NCBI GenBank assembly: GCA_017937095.1
Contig: JAGBEG010000022.1
Span: 122,983 to 186,982, forward strand
DNA length: 64,000 nucleotides
Direction of reading: 5' to 3'
DNA from: Roseburia sp.
GTDB taxonomy: Bacteria > Bacillota > Clostridia > Lachnospirales > Lachnospiraceae
The notes under the pieces: generated by a model
The model's database searches: none
What the model was told of the DNA's origin: nothing
Seen by the model: only the letters and a program-made list of their open reading frames with translations
Shown: positions 35,277 through 43,335 of the stretch, in pieces
Layout: each line of letters starts with the position of its first letter
Position numbering within the stretch: position 1 is the first letter of the stretch
Made by a program: the position numbers and the translations under genes

Positions 35277-35605
35277 TTAAAAAGACTCTTCGTCCTCGTC
35301 CTTAGCTATCATTGATTCCAACGTTTTCCTAAATTCTTCTGAAACATCTGTTATTTCCCTTGGAGCGTCAATAAACTCCATTATATTATCAAGGTTATCT
35401 AAATATTCGTTAAATTCTTTCTTTAACGCATACTTCTGCCGGTTTTTTTCAGCAGTTAATTCATCATTATACAATCGTTTGCGTTCCTCTAATTCTTGCA
35501 TCCTTTCCTGTGTTGTTTCATTAAATATTCCCATTTCTATTGCTTTAGCATCAGTTGATTGTGTATAACGAAATAGAGAAAGAAACGTAGGCTCTGATTC
35601 TCCCC
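35277..35605 (-). pseudogene. Gene remnant, 3' part of an unrecognised coiled-coil protein
   Basis: About 108 codons remain open to a stop at 35277. The upstream end runs straight into the terminator of the preceding lipoprotein gene, and there is no start with a ribosome-binding site; the first ATG lies inside that terminator and the next (35534) has no site. The peptide is highly charged (ERMQELEERKRLYNDELTAE ... FRKTLESMIAKDEDEE), like the tail of a helical recombinase or structural protein, but I cannot name it. Confidence 0.55.
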
Positions 35606-35644
35606 CCAAAAAAGGCATTGATGATTTTACTCACCAATGCCTTT
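35606..35644 (-). terminator. Terminator after the lipoprotein gene at 35656
   Basis: AAAGGCATTG pairs with CAATGCCTTT (35611-35620 with 35635-35644), extended by TGA/TCA, followed by UUUUUU in the minus direction. Confidence 0.85.
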
Positions 35645-35655
35645 AACAATGCTGT

Positions 35656-36678
35656 TTACTCGTATCTTACCATTACTTCTTCTCTGAAAAGCTCGTTGAT
35701 TTCATCTTTGCTCAAATCAACCAAAACATTCTTGCTGTCAATGGTGTCCGTCTCCATGGTCTCTCTGGTGCAGAACCGACCGCTTCCCGACAAAGCAATG
35801 CAGTTATATGTGGTATCGTAAATCTGCTGTTCAGTCGTCAATCCCAATGCGAAGCCCAAAGAATCATAAAATTTATCTATGTTTTCAATGTCATAAGAAT
35901 CTTTTAATGTCGGATAGATTAAAGATTCACTCTGCGCATTATTTCCACTTGAATCTGTTTCAACTGCAAACACAAATGGCAAGTCGAAAAATGGTCCTTT
36001 ATAAGACAATGATTCTTTTATCTGCGTCATTTCTTCAATAGTATTTTTCCAATATGCAATAACATCTGTATAAACTTCTGTTTTGCCCCAAAATCCTTCC
36101 AAAATTGCATCTGTGTCTTCAACGTTATTGTACAGTAAATAGCTCTGTATCATTTCCATTTCCATTTCTTCTGTAACTTCGTTATTAACTAAAGCAGTAT
36201 AAATTTCTTGAAAAGTATCGTACCTATCGGAAGACCAAGCAGGGTCATTTATTACTTCCATTATAGCTTTTGATTTTAGTTGCCCCTCTTTGTCTGCGTC
36301 AACATAATTTTCGATATAAGAAGTCTTTACTGCTTCTAACTTTTCCCAGATTTCTTCGTCTGTCATCTGTGCAAAATCGCCCATAGTCAGACCAAACTCT
36401 TTCCCCGGAATAACCGTCACTTTCCCGTTTTCAAAGAAATAGATGTTGTCTGGCGTTTCCGATTTGTCTACTGTATCAACCTCGTAAGCAATCACTTTCT
36501 CCGTGCTTAAGCATTCGCTTAACGTGCCGCCTGTTGAACTTGCGGTTTCCTTAGAGATTCCGCTTGAACTGTCGGATGTGGTTCCGCCTGTTGTTACTGT
36601 CTGCGAGCTGTTCCCACAGCCTGCAAGCATGGTAAACATAAGAACAACGGTCAATAAAGCTGTCATTTTTCTTTTCAT
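35656..36678 (-). CDS. Island lipoprotein, unknown function
   Basis: 340 residues from the ATG at 36678 (GAGGAAAAA upstream). The signal peptide ends in a lipobox MLAGC. After a Ser/Thr/Gly tether (to ~55) comes an acidic, mostly helical domain without a motif I recognise. It lies 51 bp after another lipoprotein gene whose signal peptide is very similar (LLTxxLxxTMLxGCGN), so the pair probably arose together and is co-transcribed. Base composition looks more AT-rich than the flanking housekeeping genes, in keeping with transfer. Confidence 0.75.
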   Translation of the reverse strand: MKRKMTALLTVVLMFTMLAGCGNSSQTVTTGGTTSDSSSGISKETASSTGGTLSECLSTEKVIAYEVDTVDKSETPDNIYFFENGKVTVIPGKEFGLTMGDFAQMTDEEIWEKLEAVKTSYIENYVDADKEGQLKSKAIMEVINDPAWSSDRYDTFQEIYTALVNNEVTEEMEMEMIQSYLLYNNVEDTDAILEGFWGKTEVYTDVIAYWKNTIEEMTQIKESLSYKGPFFDLPFVFAVETDSSGNNAQSESLIYPTLKDSYDIENIDKFYDSLGFALGLTTEQQIYDTTYNCIALSGSGRFCTRETMETDTIDSKNVLVDLSKDEINELFREEVMVRYE

Positions 36679-36729
36679 AGTTTTTTCCTCGTCTTTCTTT
36701 AAACTCAATGTTACCTATTCCTTATTCCT

Positions 36730-37662
36730 CTAATACGAAATAGGCATCTGTTTTATAACTCTCAATCCGTCAACATAATAGTCTGTCTTCTCTGAACTAG
36801 ACGCATTTCCGGTATCATTACCGCCATGTCTTTCATTTAAAATAGCAATGCAGGCATCATATGCTTCCCAAAAACCGGACATTAAACCAACATTGTTTAC
36901 ACCGTCTGATAAGCAATAAAAGTATACGTTGTCACCACCTTCATCAATGACTGTGTATAAGGCATACGGGCATTCTCCACTATTATTTGAAGCTGTTGTA
37001 CTTGTATCAGAAGCTGTTGCGCTTGTATCAGAAGCTGTCGTACCTGCGGTGCTTTCCGTCTGTGTTTCAATCTTATTATCCACTAAGTAGCTGTCGCTCA
37101 CATACGCTGTGTTTCCGTCAAACTCAATGCGAAACCACCCTGTTTCATTGCACTGTCCCGTGACAGCAACCTCTTGATTTAATGATAATGAACCGACCTT
37201 TTCCCCGTCTGTGTCGGGAAGATTTCTCACATTCACGGTGGACTTTGCGTACTTTGTAGCAGACATATCGTTAAAGGTGTATGTCAGCATTGTGCCCTCT
37301 GCGGTTCTGGTGTCTGTCTCGTCGCAGTTGTCACATTTGGCTGTCTCTGTTCCGTCCGCTGTGTAAGTTGCGTCCTCATTGTAAACATAGTTTGTGAAGC
37401 TGTGACCTGCCGCCGGAATGGCTTCGGTGTAGCTGTCTCCACACTCACAGCGAAAGGTCTTTACCCCGTCTGTCTCACAGGAAGCTTTAGTTGTAACTGC
37501 TTCGGTGTAGGTGTGTTCGTGTGGTGCTTCGGTAGGTTGTATTTCTGCAACGCTTGCTACTGCTTCTGTGCTTTCCGGTAAGTCAGCAGATGTGTTTCCA
37601 CAACCCCCAAGCATTGTAACCGTGAGAGCAAAGGTTAATAAGGTTACAAATTTTTTTCTCAT
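36730..37662 (-). CDS. Island lipoprotein with bacterial SH3 domain
   Basis: 310 residues from the ATG at 37662 (GAGGTAATAG upstream). The lipobox is MLGGC. Two short Cys-containing repeats follow (EAVTTKASCETDGVKTFRC and YVYNEDATYTADGTETAKC), the pattern often seen in surface proteins of gut Firmicutes. Then comes an SH3b domain (STVNVRNLPDTDGEKVGSL to NTAYVSDSYL), a Thr/Ser-rich linker and a C-terminal domain with YALYTVIDEGGDNVYFYC. SH3b domains bind peptidoglycan. It is first in a two-lipoprotein operon, divergent from the XRE gene. Confidence 0.8.
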   Translation of the reverse strand: MRKKFVTLLTFALTVTMLGGCGNTSADLPESTEAVASVAEIQPTEAPHEHTYTEAVTTKASCETDGVKTFRCECGDSYTEAIPAAGHSFTNYVYNEDATYTADGTETAKCDNCDETDTRTAEGTMLTYTFNDMSATKYAKSTVNVRNLPDTDGEKVGSLSLNQEVAVTGQCNETGWFRIEFDGNTAYVSDSYLVDNKIETQTESTAGTTASDTSATASDTSTTASNNSGECPYALYTVIDEGGDNVYFYCLSDGVNNVGLMSGFWEAYDACIAILNERHGGNDTGNASSSEKTDYYVDGLRVIKQMPISY

Positions 37663-37768
37663 AACTATTACCTCGTTTCCTTTATGTATCTTTATATGAG
37701 GAATATTCCACATATTATCCATTCTACATTATATGCAATAATAATAGAAAAGTAAAGGAGTTGTTTTT

Positions 37769-38005
37769 ATGATTTCCTTTGAGCCATTGCGTCACATATT
37801 AGAAGAAAGGGGAATAACTACATACTACTTAAGAAATAAATGCGGTATCAACAACTTGGATAGCAAAACCATACAAAGGCTAATGGCTGATGAATCCGTA
37901 TCGACAAACACACTTAATTCATTGTGTAATATTTTAGACTGTGATATTTCAGAAATTGCGAAATTTCTACCAGATGAAACCGATAAAAATACAGATAAAA
38001 CGTAA
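37769..38005 (+). CDS. Small XRE-type regulator
   Basis: 78 residues, essentially one Cro/CI helix-turn-helix: FEPLRHILEERGITTYYLR, LDSKTIQRLMADESVSTNTL, LCNILDCDISEIAKFLP. This is the small phage- or island-type regulator (YozG/DUF-like). AAAGGAG precedes the start. It is divergent from the island lipoprotein operon and probably represses it. Confidence 0.88.
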   Translation: MISFEPLRHILEERGITTYYLRNKCGINNLDSKTIQRLMADESVSTNTLNSLCNILDCDISEIAKFLPDETDKNTDKT

Positions 38006-38009
38006 TCAA

Positions 38010-38048
38010 GGGAATGTTCCAATAAAATGAATTGAAACATTCCCTTTT
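38010..38048 (+). terminator. Terminator after the small XRE gene
   Basis: GGGAATGTT (38010-38018) pairs with AACATTCCC (38036-38044), followed by UUUUCC. Confidence 0.75.
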
Positions 38049-38173
38049 CCTATGGTTCGGTGTATTGTTCTAATATACTTCCGCTTGTAAACCTCCACTT
38101 GCAAAGCAAGTGCCTGTCGGTAAAGGGGTTGACAAGCTATCCTCTGTGTCTTTTTATGTTTAATATGCGCTTT

Positions 38174-38334
38174 CTAAACAAGACCAAAATACTTAAACGC
38201 TTCAAACACAAGTCTTTCTTTTTCTGTTTTCAACTCTGGAACATCTTTAGATTTTGTCGGAACAATAATACTAAAGACATTCCGAAACACAGCTATTTGT
38301 GCGGTTGGACGGCAGTTCGTTTCTGCCGCTTCGA
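38174..38334 (-). pseudogene. 3' fragment of an unrecognised gene fused to the tmRNA 3' end
   Basis: An open stretch reads ...TAQIAVFRNVFSIIVPTK...TEKERLVFEAFKYFGLV-stop. There is no start: upstream it runs into ssrA. The YRNVF-like segment with a following basic patch is reminiscent of the C-terminus of AlbA/Schlafen-type ATP-binding regulators, but this is weak. It is the kind of residue left when an island inserts or is lost at ssrA. Confidence 0.45.
38311..38333 (-). repeat. Right partner of the island inverted repeat
   Basis: On the minus strand CGAAGCGG-CA-GAAACGAACTGCC follows three bases after the tmRNA discriminator base. The two blocks match 35239-35246 and 35262-35274 exactly; the spacer differs in length. 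Confidence 0.5.
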
Positions 38335-38335
38335 G

Positions 38336-38672
38336 TGGACTAGACGAGAGTCGAACTCGTGTCCGAAAGCTAATTCCCTGTCCTTCTACGAGCTTAGTCC
38401 GTCCTTTGACATTCCCTCTGCCGCCCGGGGACAGACACCCTTGCGGTTTTAGTAGCTTCATGATACGCCCGCAGGCTCAAAGCTTTGCCTGTGTCGTTTC
38501 CTACATCGTCGAAGCCCAGATCCTAATGTGTAGGTGCACTAGGTTGGACTGCCGCCCTTAGGCAGCGTATGCTAAATTATCTTCAGCGTTTAATTTTAGT
38601 TTTGCCATTTGACGCATTGCATGCGGCTCGCTTCTCCAGCTGCATAGCCCCCGTCGAAACCATTACTAGCCC
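38336..38672 (-). ncRNA. ssrA: tmRNA (ssrA)
   Basis: 337 nt without CCA. The 5' end GGGCTAG pairs with CTAGTCC at the 3' end, and GTAATGGTTTCGACGGGGG and the T-arm GAGTTCGACTC are typical. The tag frame on the minus strand (38587 down to 38558) reads AEDNLAYAA-stop, close to the clostridial tag AEDNFALAA. It rescues stalled ribosomes together with SmpB, encoded next to it upstream in the same direction. Confidence 0.96.
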
Positions 38673-38826
38673 ATATTTTATTGTATCAAAAACTGCTTCT
38701 GTCCGAAAATAACCGGACATACACGGTTTTCTCTCTTATTAGTATAACACGTTTTCGAAGCTCCAACAACCGGAACCCCGATTAAATTTCTGTAAAAATC
38801 TGCATACCAGTGTAGTAACACATTCA

Positions 38827-39294
38827 CTAGTACAGATTCTTCACCTTGAAATCACGCTCCGCCTCGCGGCGCATATCCTTTTTCGCAATATCCTGCCGCT
38901 TGTCGTAGAGCTTCTTGCCCTTTGCAAGCGCGATTTCCACCTTCACGAGGCTGCCCTTGAAATAGACCTCCACCGGAACCAGCGTGTAGCCCTGCTCTGC
39001 AAGCTTGCCGATGAGCTTGCGGATCTCAGACTTATGCATCAGAAGCTTCTTTGGCCTGAGCGGATCCTTATTAAAAATATTTCCCTTCTCATAAGGGCTT
39101 ATGTGCATACCGTAGACAATGACCTCGCCGTTCTCGATCCGGACAAATGCCTCCTTGATGCTGCACTTGCCCATGCGCAGGGATTTGACCTCCGTTCCGT
39201 GCAGCTCAACCCCTGCTTCAAAGCGCTCCTCGAGGAAATAGTCGTGGTAAGCTTTCTTGTTGTTTGCAATTAACTTTTTCTCTATCTTTGCCAT
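38827..39294 (-). CDS. smpB: SsrA-binding protein SmpB
   Basis: 155 residues. [29 protein letters not shown] is conserved at the N-terminus (shown in two overlapping blocks here), with [13 protein letters not shown] in the middle and a basic tail [15 protein letters not shown]. It brings tmRNA to stalled ribosomes. It begins 24 bp after rnr and precedes ssrA, a common order. The ATG at 39294 is chosen; an upstream GTG at 39312 overlaps the Shine-Dalgarno region. Confidence 0.96.
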   Translation of the reverse strand: MAKIEKKLIANNKKAYHDYFLEERFEAGVELHGTEVKSLRMGKCSIKEAFVRIENGEVIVYGMHISPYEKGNIFNKDPLRPKKLLMHKSEIRKLIGKLAEQGYTLVPVEVYFKGSLVKVEIALAKGKKLYDKRQDIAKKDMRREAERDFKVKNLY

Positions 39295-39318
39295 ACGACC
39301 AGTATACCCCACAAAATT

Positions 39319-41496
39319 TTATTCTGCAATATCGTTGTCGCTCAAATTTTCATTTTCCTCATGCTCCGATCCGGTAACGACACGAAAATCAATCGTTCGC
39401 ATAAATGTGTCCGTTCCCGCGACAACTACCTTTACCTTCTGTCCGAGCTTATAGCGCCGCCCGGTCGCTTCCCCGATCAGCTCATAGGTACTCTCACTGT
39501 AGTGGAAATAATCATCCACAAGTGTCGTCACATGTACAAGTCCCTCTACCGTATTCGGCAGTTCCACATAAAAGCCCCACTCGGTCACGCCCGAGATCAC
39601 GCCCTCATAGACCTCGCCGATATGCCCGGACATATACTGCACCTTCTTAAGCTTCTCCGTCTCGCGCTCCGCCTCGTCGGCGCGGCGCTCCGTCTCGCTC
39701 GAATGCTTCGCCACCTCAGGAAGAATCTTCTCGTAGTGTTCGATGCGCTTTTCATTCATCCGCCCGCGCAGATTGTCCTTGATAATGCGGTGAATCTGCA
39801 GATCGGGATAACGGCGGATCGGCGAAGTAAAATGGCAATAATACGAGGTCGCCAGCCCGAAATGCCCGGTTCCTATCGTCGAATATTTCGCCTGCTTCAT
39901 GGAACGCAGGGTCAGACGGGCAATCAGCGCCTCCTCCGGCGTTCCGTCAATCTTCTGTAAAAGCTTCTGCAATTCCTTCGGGTGAACCTCGTCCTGCCCG
40001 ATGTGAATTGAGTAGCCGAAATTGTTGATAAAGGTCGCAAGCTTCTTTATCTTCTCCGCGTCGGGGGTGTCGTGCGTCCGGTAAACGAACGGAAGTTCCT
40101 GCCAGAAATAGTCCTGCGCCACCGTCTCATTTGCGATCAGCATGAAGTCCTCAATGATCTTCGTCGCGACATTTCTCTCATACGGCATGACCGAAACCGG
40201 CTTGCCGCTCTCATCCAGAATGATTTTCGTCTCCGGGAAATCAAAGTCGATCGAACCGCGCTTCATCCGCTTTTTCCGCAGGATCGCGGCAAGCTCGCGC
40301 ATCCGCTCGAACATCGGGACAAGCTCTTTGTACTCCCTGATTTCTGCTTCGTCCTTATCCTCAAGAATCTTCTTCACGCTGGTATAACTCATGCGGCGGT
40401 CTACGTTGATGACCGTCTCCGCAATCACGTGGTCGATGACATTTCCTTTTGCATCGATCGTCATGATACAGCTTAACGCAAGCCGGTCTTCCCCTGCATT
40501 CAACGAACAGATACCGTTCGAGAGCTTATGCGGCAGCATCGGTATCACGCGATCCACCAGATAAACGGACGTACCACGCTTTTGTGCCTCCACGTCCAGC
40601 GCGCTGCGCTCCTGCACATAGTTGCTGACGTCCGCGATATGGACGCCAAGCTTATAATGCTCTCCCTCCATCGTCAGCGTAATCGCATCGTCGAGATCCT
40701 TTGCGTCCTCGCCGTCGATCGTCACGGTCTGCCAGTCTCTTACATCCATGCGCCCCGCCATATCCGCAGGAGAAACCTCATTTGCCACGCGCTCTACCTG
40801 ATTCATGATCTTCTCCGAGAACTCTGCCGGAAGATCGTAAGCGCGCACAATGGAAAGGATGTCCGTTCCCGGATCGTTGATATGCCCTAAAATCTCAATG
40901 ACCTTTCCCTCCGGCTTTTTGCCCTCTCCGCCGAAATCCGTCAGCTCCACGACGACCTTATGACCGCTCACTGCGCCCTTTGAGCGCTCCTGCGGAATAA
41001 AAATGTCCTTGCCAAAGCGCGGATTGTCCGGTATAGCGAATCCGAAGGTCCTGCTCTTCTCGTAGGTACACACGATATGGTTCGTTCCGCGCGCAAGCAC
41101 CTTCGTAATCTTGCCTTCCCTGCGGCGTCCGTGCCCGCCGTCTTTTAACAGGGATACCTGTACGGTATCCCCATGAAAAGCACCGCCGGTCTGCGTTTCC
41201 CCGATGAAGATGTCCTCGTCTTCCCCCTCCACAGAGACAAAGCCAAAGCCCTTGGGATGCGCCGTAAAGACGCCCGTTAAGAACTTTCCTTCGGACTTTG
41301 TGTACTTGCCGCGGGAGGAGACCTCAATCTTTCCGTCGGCAATCAGCGCGTCGAGAACCGCCTGAAGCTCCTGCCTCTGGTTTTTGGGCACGCCAAGCAC
41401 CATCGCCATTTCTTTCGCCTTCATCGGCACATAGAGTTCATCGCAGATGAACTCATATATCATCTTCTTTCTTTCCTGTAAAATCTCCTGATCCAT
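39319..41496 (-). CDS. rnr: Ribonuclease R
   Basis: 725 residues. N-terminal helix-turn-helix and cold-shock domains are followed by the RNB catalytic domain with DGEDAKDLDDAITL (metal-binding Asp cluster, ~270-283) and SPIRRYPDLQIHR, then an S1 domain (IGEVYEGVISGVTEWGFYVE). It degrades structured RNA 3' to 5' and works with tmRNA-SmpB on non-stop messages, which fits the rnr-smpB-ssrA order. GGGGAG lies before the ATG at 41496. Confidence 0.97.
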   Translation of the reverse strand: MDQEILQERKKMIYEFICDELYVPMKAKEMAMVLGVPKNQRQELQAVLDALIADGKIEVSSRGKYTKSEGKFLTGVFTAHPKGFGFVSVEGEDEDIFIGETQTGGAFHGDTVQVSLLKDGGHGRRREGKITKVLARGTNHIVCTYEKSRTFGFAIPDNPRFGKDIFIPQERSKGAVSGHKVVVELTDFGGEGKKPEGKVIEILGHINDPGTDILSIVRAYDLPAEFSEKIMNQVERVANEVSPADMAGRMDVRDWQTVTIDGEDAKDLDDAITLTMEGEHYKLGVHIADVSNYVQERSALDVEAQKRGTSVYLVDRVIPMLPHKLSNGICSLNAGEDRLALSCIMTIDAKGNVIDHVIAETVINVDRRMSYTSVKKILEDKDEAEIREYKELVPMFERMRELAAILRKKRMKRGSIDFDFPETKIILDESGKPVSVMPYERNVATKIIEDFMLIANETVAQDYFWQELPFVYRTHDTPDAEKIKKLATFINNFGYSIHIGQDEVHPKELQKLLQKIDGTPEEALIARLTLRSMKQAKYSTIGTGHFGLATSYYCHFTSPIRRYPDLQIHRIIKDNLRGRMNEKRIEHYEKILPEVAKHSSETERRADEAERETEKLKKVQYMSGHIGEVYEGVISGVTEWGFYVELPNTVEGLVHVTTLVDDYFHYSESTYELIGEATGRRYKLGQKVKVVVAGTDTFMRTIDFRVVTGSEHEENENLSDNDIAE

Positions 41497-41547
41497 ATTA
41501 CTCCCCACACAAAGTGAAAGGACTGCCGCATCCGCGACAGTCCCGCT

Positions 41548-41787
41548 TTAGAATACTCCCAAATTCAACACAACAGCAAGAATGATAAACAGCGCAACCA
41601 GAATCTTCGTTCCGGTCACCAGCCTTCCCTCCATGGAGCGTCCCTTATTCTTGCCCCAGTAGGTGTCTGCGGCGCCTGCAATCGCGCCGAGTCCTGCCGA
41701 CTTGCCTTCCTGCAGCAAAATAATGACTGTCAACAACAAACAAACAATTATGAAAACAACGGTCAAGATCGTCTTTAAAATCTCCAA
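41548..41787 (-). CDS. secG: Preprotein translocase subunit SecG
   Basis: 79 residues with two membrane helices (TVVFIIVCLLLTVIILL and LVALFIILAVVLNLGVF) and the linking GKSAGLGAIAGAADTYWGKNKGRS, the SecG signature. It is upstream of rnr, 51 bp apart, as in many Firmicutes. Confidence 0.95.
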   Translation of the reverse strand: MEILKTILTVVFIIVCLLLTVIILLQEGKSAGLGAIAGAADTYWGKNKGRSMEGRLVTGTKILVALFIILAVVLNLGVF

Positions 41788-41863
41788 AACAATTCCCTCC
41801 TACGGTCATCAACTCACAACTTATGACATTATAGCATATGACCTTTTGGTTTTCAACTGTTTT

Positions 41864-41905
41864 TTTCGCGCCATAGCCTGCTGCCTTTCGCGCCATAGCC
41901 TGCTG
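41864..41905. repeat. 22-bp direct duplication between eno and secG
   Basis: TTTCGCGCCATAGCCTGCTG occurs at 41864-41883 and again at 41886-41905, separated by CC. Confidence 0.85.
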
Positions 41906-41945
41906 TCCGCGACAACTGCCTCACAACTGCTGTTATCGGAAGTTG

Positions 41946-43253
41946 TTACCGGCAGAAATTTTCGAGCGGTGAAAACTTCGCCATATCGCCAAGCTCCTCC
42001 TCGATGCGCAGAAGCTGGTTGTACTTTGCCGTCCGCTCCGCGCGGCACGGAGCGCCTGTCTTGATCTGTCCGGCGTTTACCGCTACCGCAAGATCGGAGA
42101 TAAAGGCGTCCTCCGTCTCCCCGGAGCGATGGGAAATGACCGTGTGATATCCCGCATTCTTTGCCATCTCAATTGCATCGAGCGCCTCTGTCAGCGTACC
42201 GATCTGGTTGACCTTGACAAGGACTGCATTCGCCGCGTCAAGGTTAATGCCGCACTTGATCCGCTTCGGATTCGTGACAAAGAGATCGTCCCCGACAAGC
42301 TGCAGTTTCTCTCCAAGCCGGGCGGTAAGCTTCTGCCAGCCCTCCCAGTCGTCCTCGAAAAGTCCGTCCTCAATGGATACGATTGGAAATTCCTCCGTCA
42401 GTTCCTCATAGAGTGCGATCATCTCGTCGGAATCACGCTCCAGGCCGTCCTCTCCCGGGAAAATATAGACACCCGCCGCCTCGTCATAAAGCTCGCTCGC
42501 AGCGGCATCCATCGCGTAGACAACGTCCGTTCCGACCTGATACCCCGCCAGTTCCACCGCTCTGCCGAGATACCGGAAGACCTCCTTTGCATCGTTAAGC
42601 TCCGGGGCAAAGCCGCCCTCGTCTCCGACAGCCGTCGCAAGTCCGTCCTCGTGCAGAATCTGACGCAGGAAATGATAGATCTCCGCTCCCATGCGCAGCG
42701 CATCCCGGTAATTCTTCGCCCCTACCGGCATAATCATAAATTCCTGAAAATCGAGCGGATTCTTTGCATGCGCGCCGCCGTTTACGACATTCATCATCGG
42801 TACCGGAAGCTCCTTTGCATTCGCACCTCCGATATACCGGTAAAGCGGCATATCAAGCGCCTTTGCCGCCGTTTTCGCACACGCTAACGATACGCCGAGG
42901 ATCGCGTTCGCGCCAAGGCTGCCCTTATTGTCCGTGCCGTCGAGCTCGACCATCCTGCGGTCAATGAGCGCCTGCTGTAGCACATTCATGCCTAAGAGAG
43001 CCTCCCTGATCTTCGTGTTGACATGATCGACGACCTTCTGCACGCCAAGCCCGAAGTATTCCCGGTCTCCATCCCGCAGTTCGATCGCCTCGAACTTTCC
43101 TGTGCTTGCTCCGGACGGAACCGACTCGCGCGCCGAAGTCTTTCTCCCCGTCGTCTCCGTCTGCGCCGTCACCTCGACCTCCACGGTCGGATTTCCTCTG
43201 GAATCTAAAATCTCCCTCGCATGTACATCTATAATCGTGATAACCAGTGACAT
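41946..43253 (-). CDS. eno: Enolase
   Basis: 435 residues. [12 protein letters not shown] is at the N-terminus; metal ligands are in [19 protein letters not shown] and [11 protein letters not shown], and the catalytic Lys in [12 protein letters not shown] and SHRSGETED. It converts 2-phosphoglycerate to phosphoenolpyruvate. The start at 43253 has AAAGGGG, but this site is buried in a long hairpin (43257-43312). A segment after TAQTE (TTGRKTSAR) is slightly longer than usual. Confidence 0.97.
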   Translation of the reverse strand: MSLVITIIDVHAREILDSRGNPTVEVEVTAQTETTGRKTSARESVPSGASTGKFEAIELRDGDREYFGLGVQKVVDHVNTKIREALLGMNVLQQALIDRRMVELDGTDNKGSLGANAILGVSLACAKTAAKALDMPLYRYIGGANAKELPVPMMNVVNGGAHAKNPLDFQEFMIMPVGAKNYRDALRMGAEIYHFLRQILHEDGLATAVGDEGGFAPELNDAKEVFRYLGRAVELAGYQVGTDVVYAMDAAASELYDEAAGVYIFPGEDGLERDSDEMIALYEELTEEFPIVSIEDGLFEDDWEGWQKLTARLGEKLQLVGDDLFVTNPKRIKCGINLDAANAVLVKVNQIGTLTEALDAIEMAKNAGYHTVISHRSGETEDAFISDLAVAVNAGQIKTGAPCRAERTAKYNQLLRIEEELGDMAKFSPLENFCR

Positions 43254-43256
43254 AAC

Positions 43257-43312
43257 AAATCCCCTTTCGCATACTACTTGTTTGTTGTAGTATGTCACCA
43301 AAAAGGGGATTT
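43257..43312 (-). promoter_or_regulatory. Leader hairpin covering the eno ribosome-binding site
   Basis: AAATCCCCTTT and CATACTAC pair with GTAGTATG and AAAGGGGATTT around a 9-base AACAAACAA loop, with a small internal loop. The eno Shine-Dalgarno (complement of 43261-43267) is inside the stem 7 bases from the ATG. It could be a terminator of the upstream kinase gene or a translational switch. Confidence 0.6.
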
Positions 43313-43335
43313 ATACCTGTGCTTCCACCAGAAAA

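Noticed and set aside
35618-35618. ATG at 35618 as a gene start
   Set aside because: It lies inside the terminator stem of the upstream lipoprotein gene.
38174-38461. 95-codon minus-strand frame as an intact gene
   Set aside because: Its first third is antisense-free tmRNA sequence, so only the part after ssrA can be protein-derived, as a fragment.
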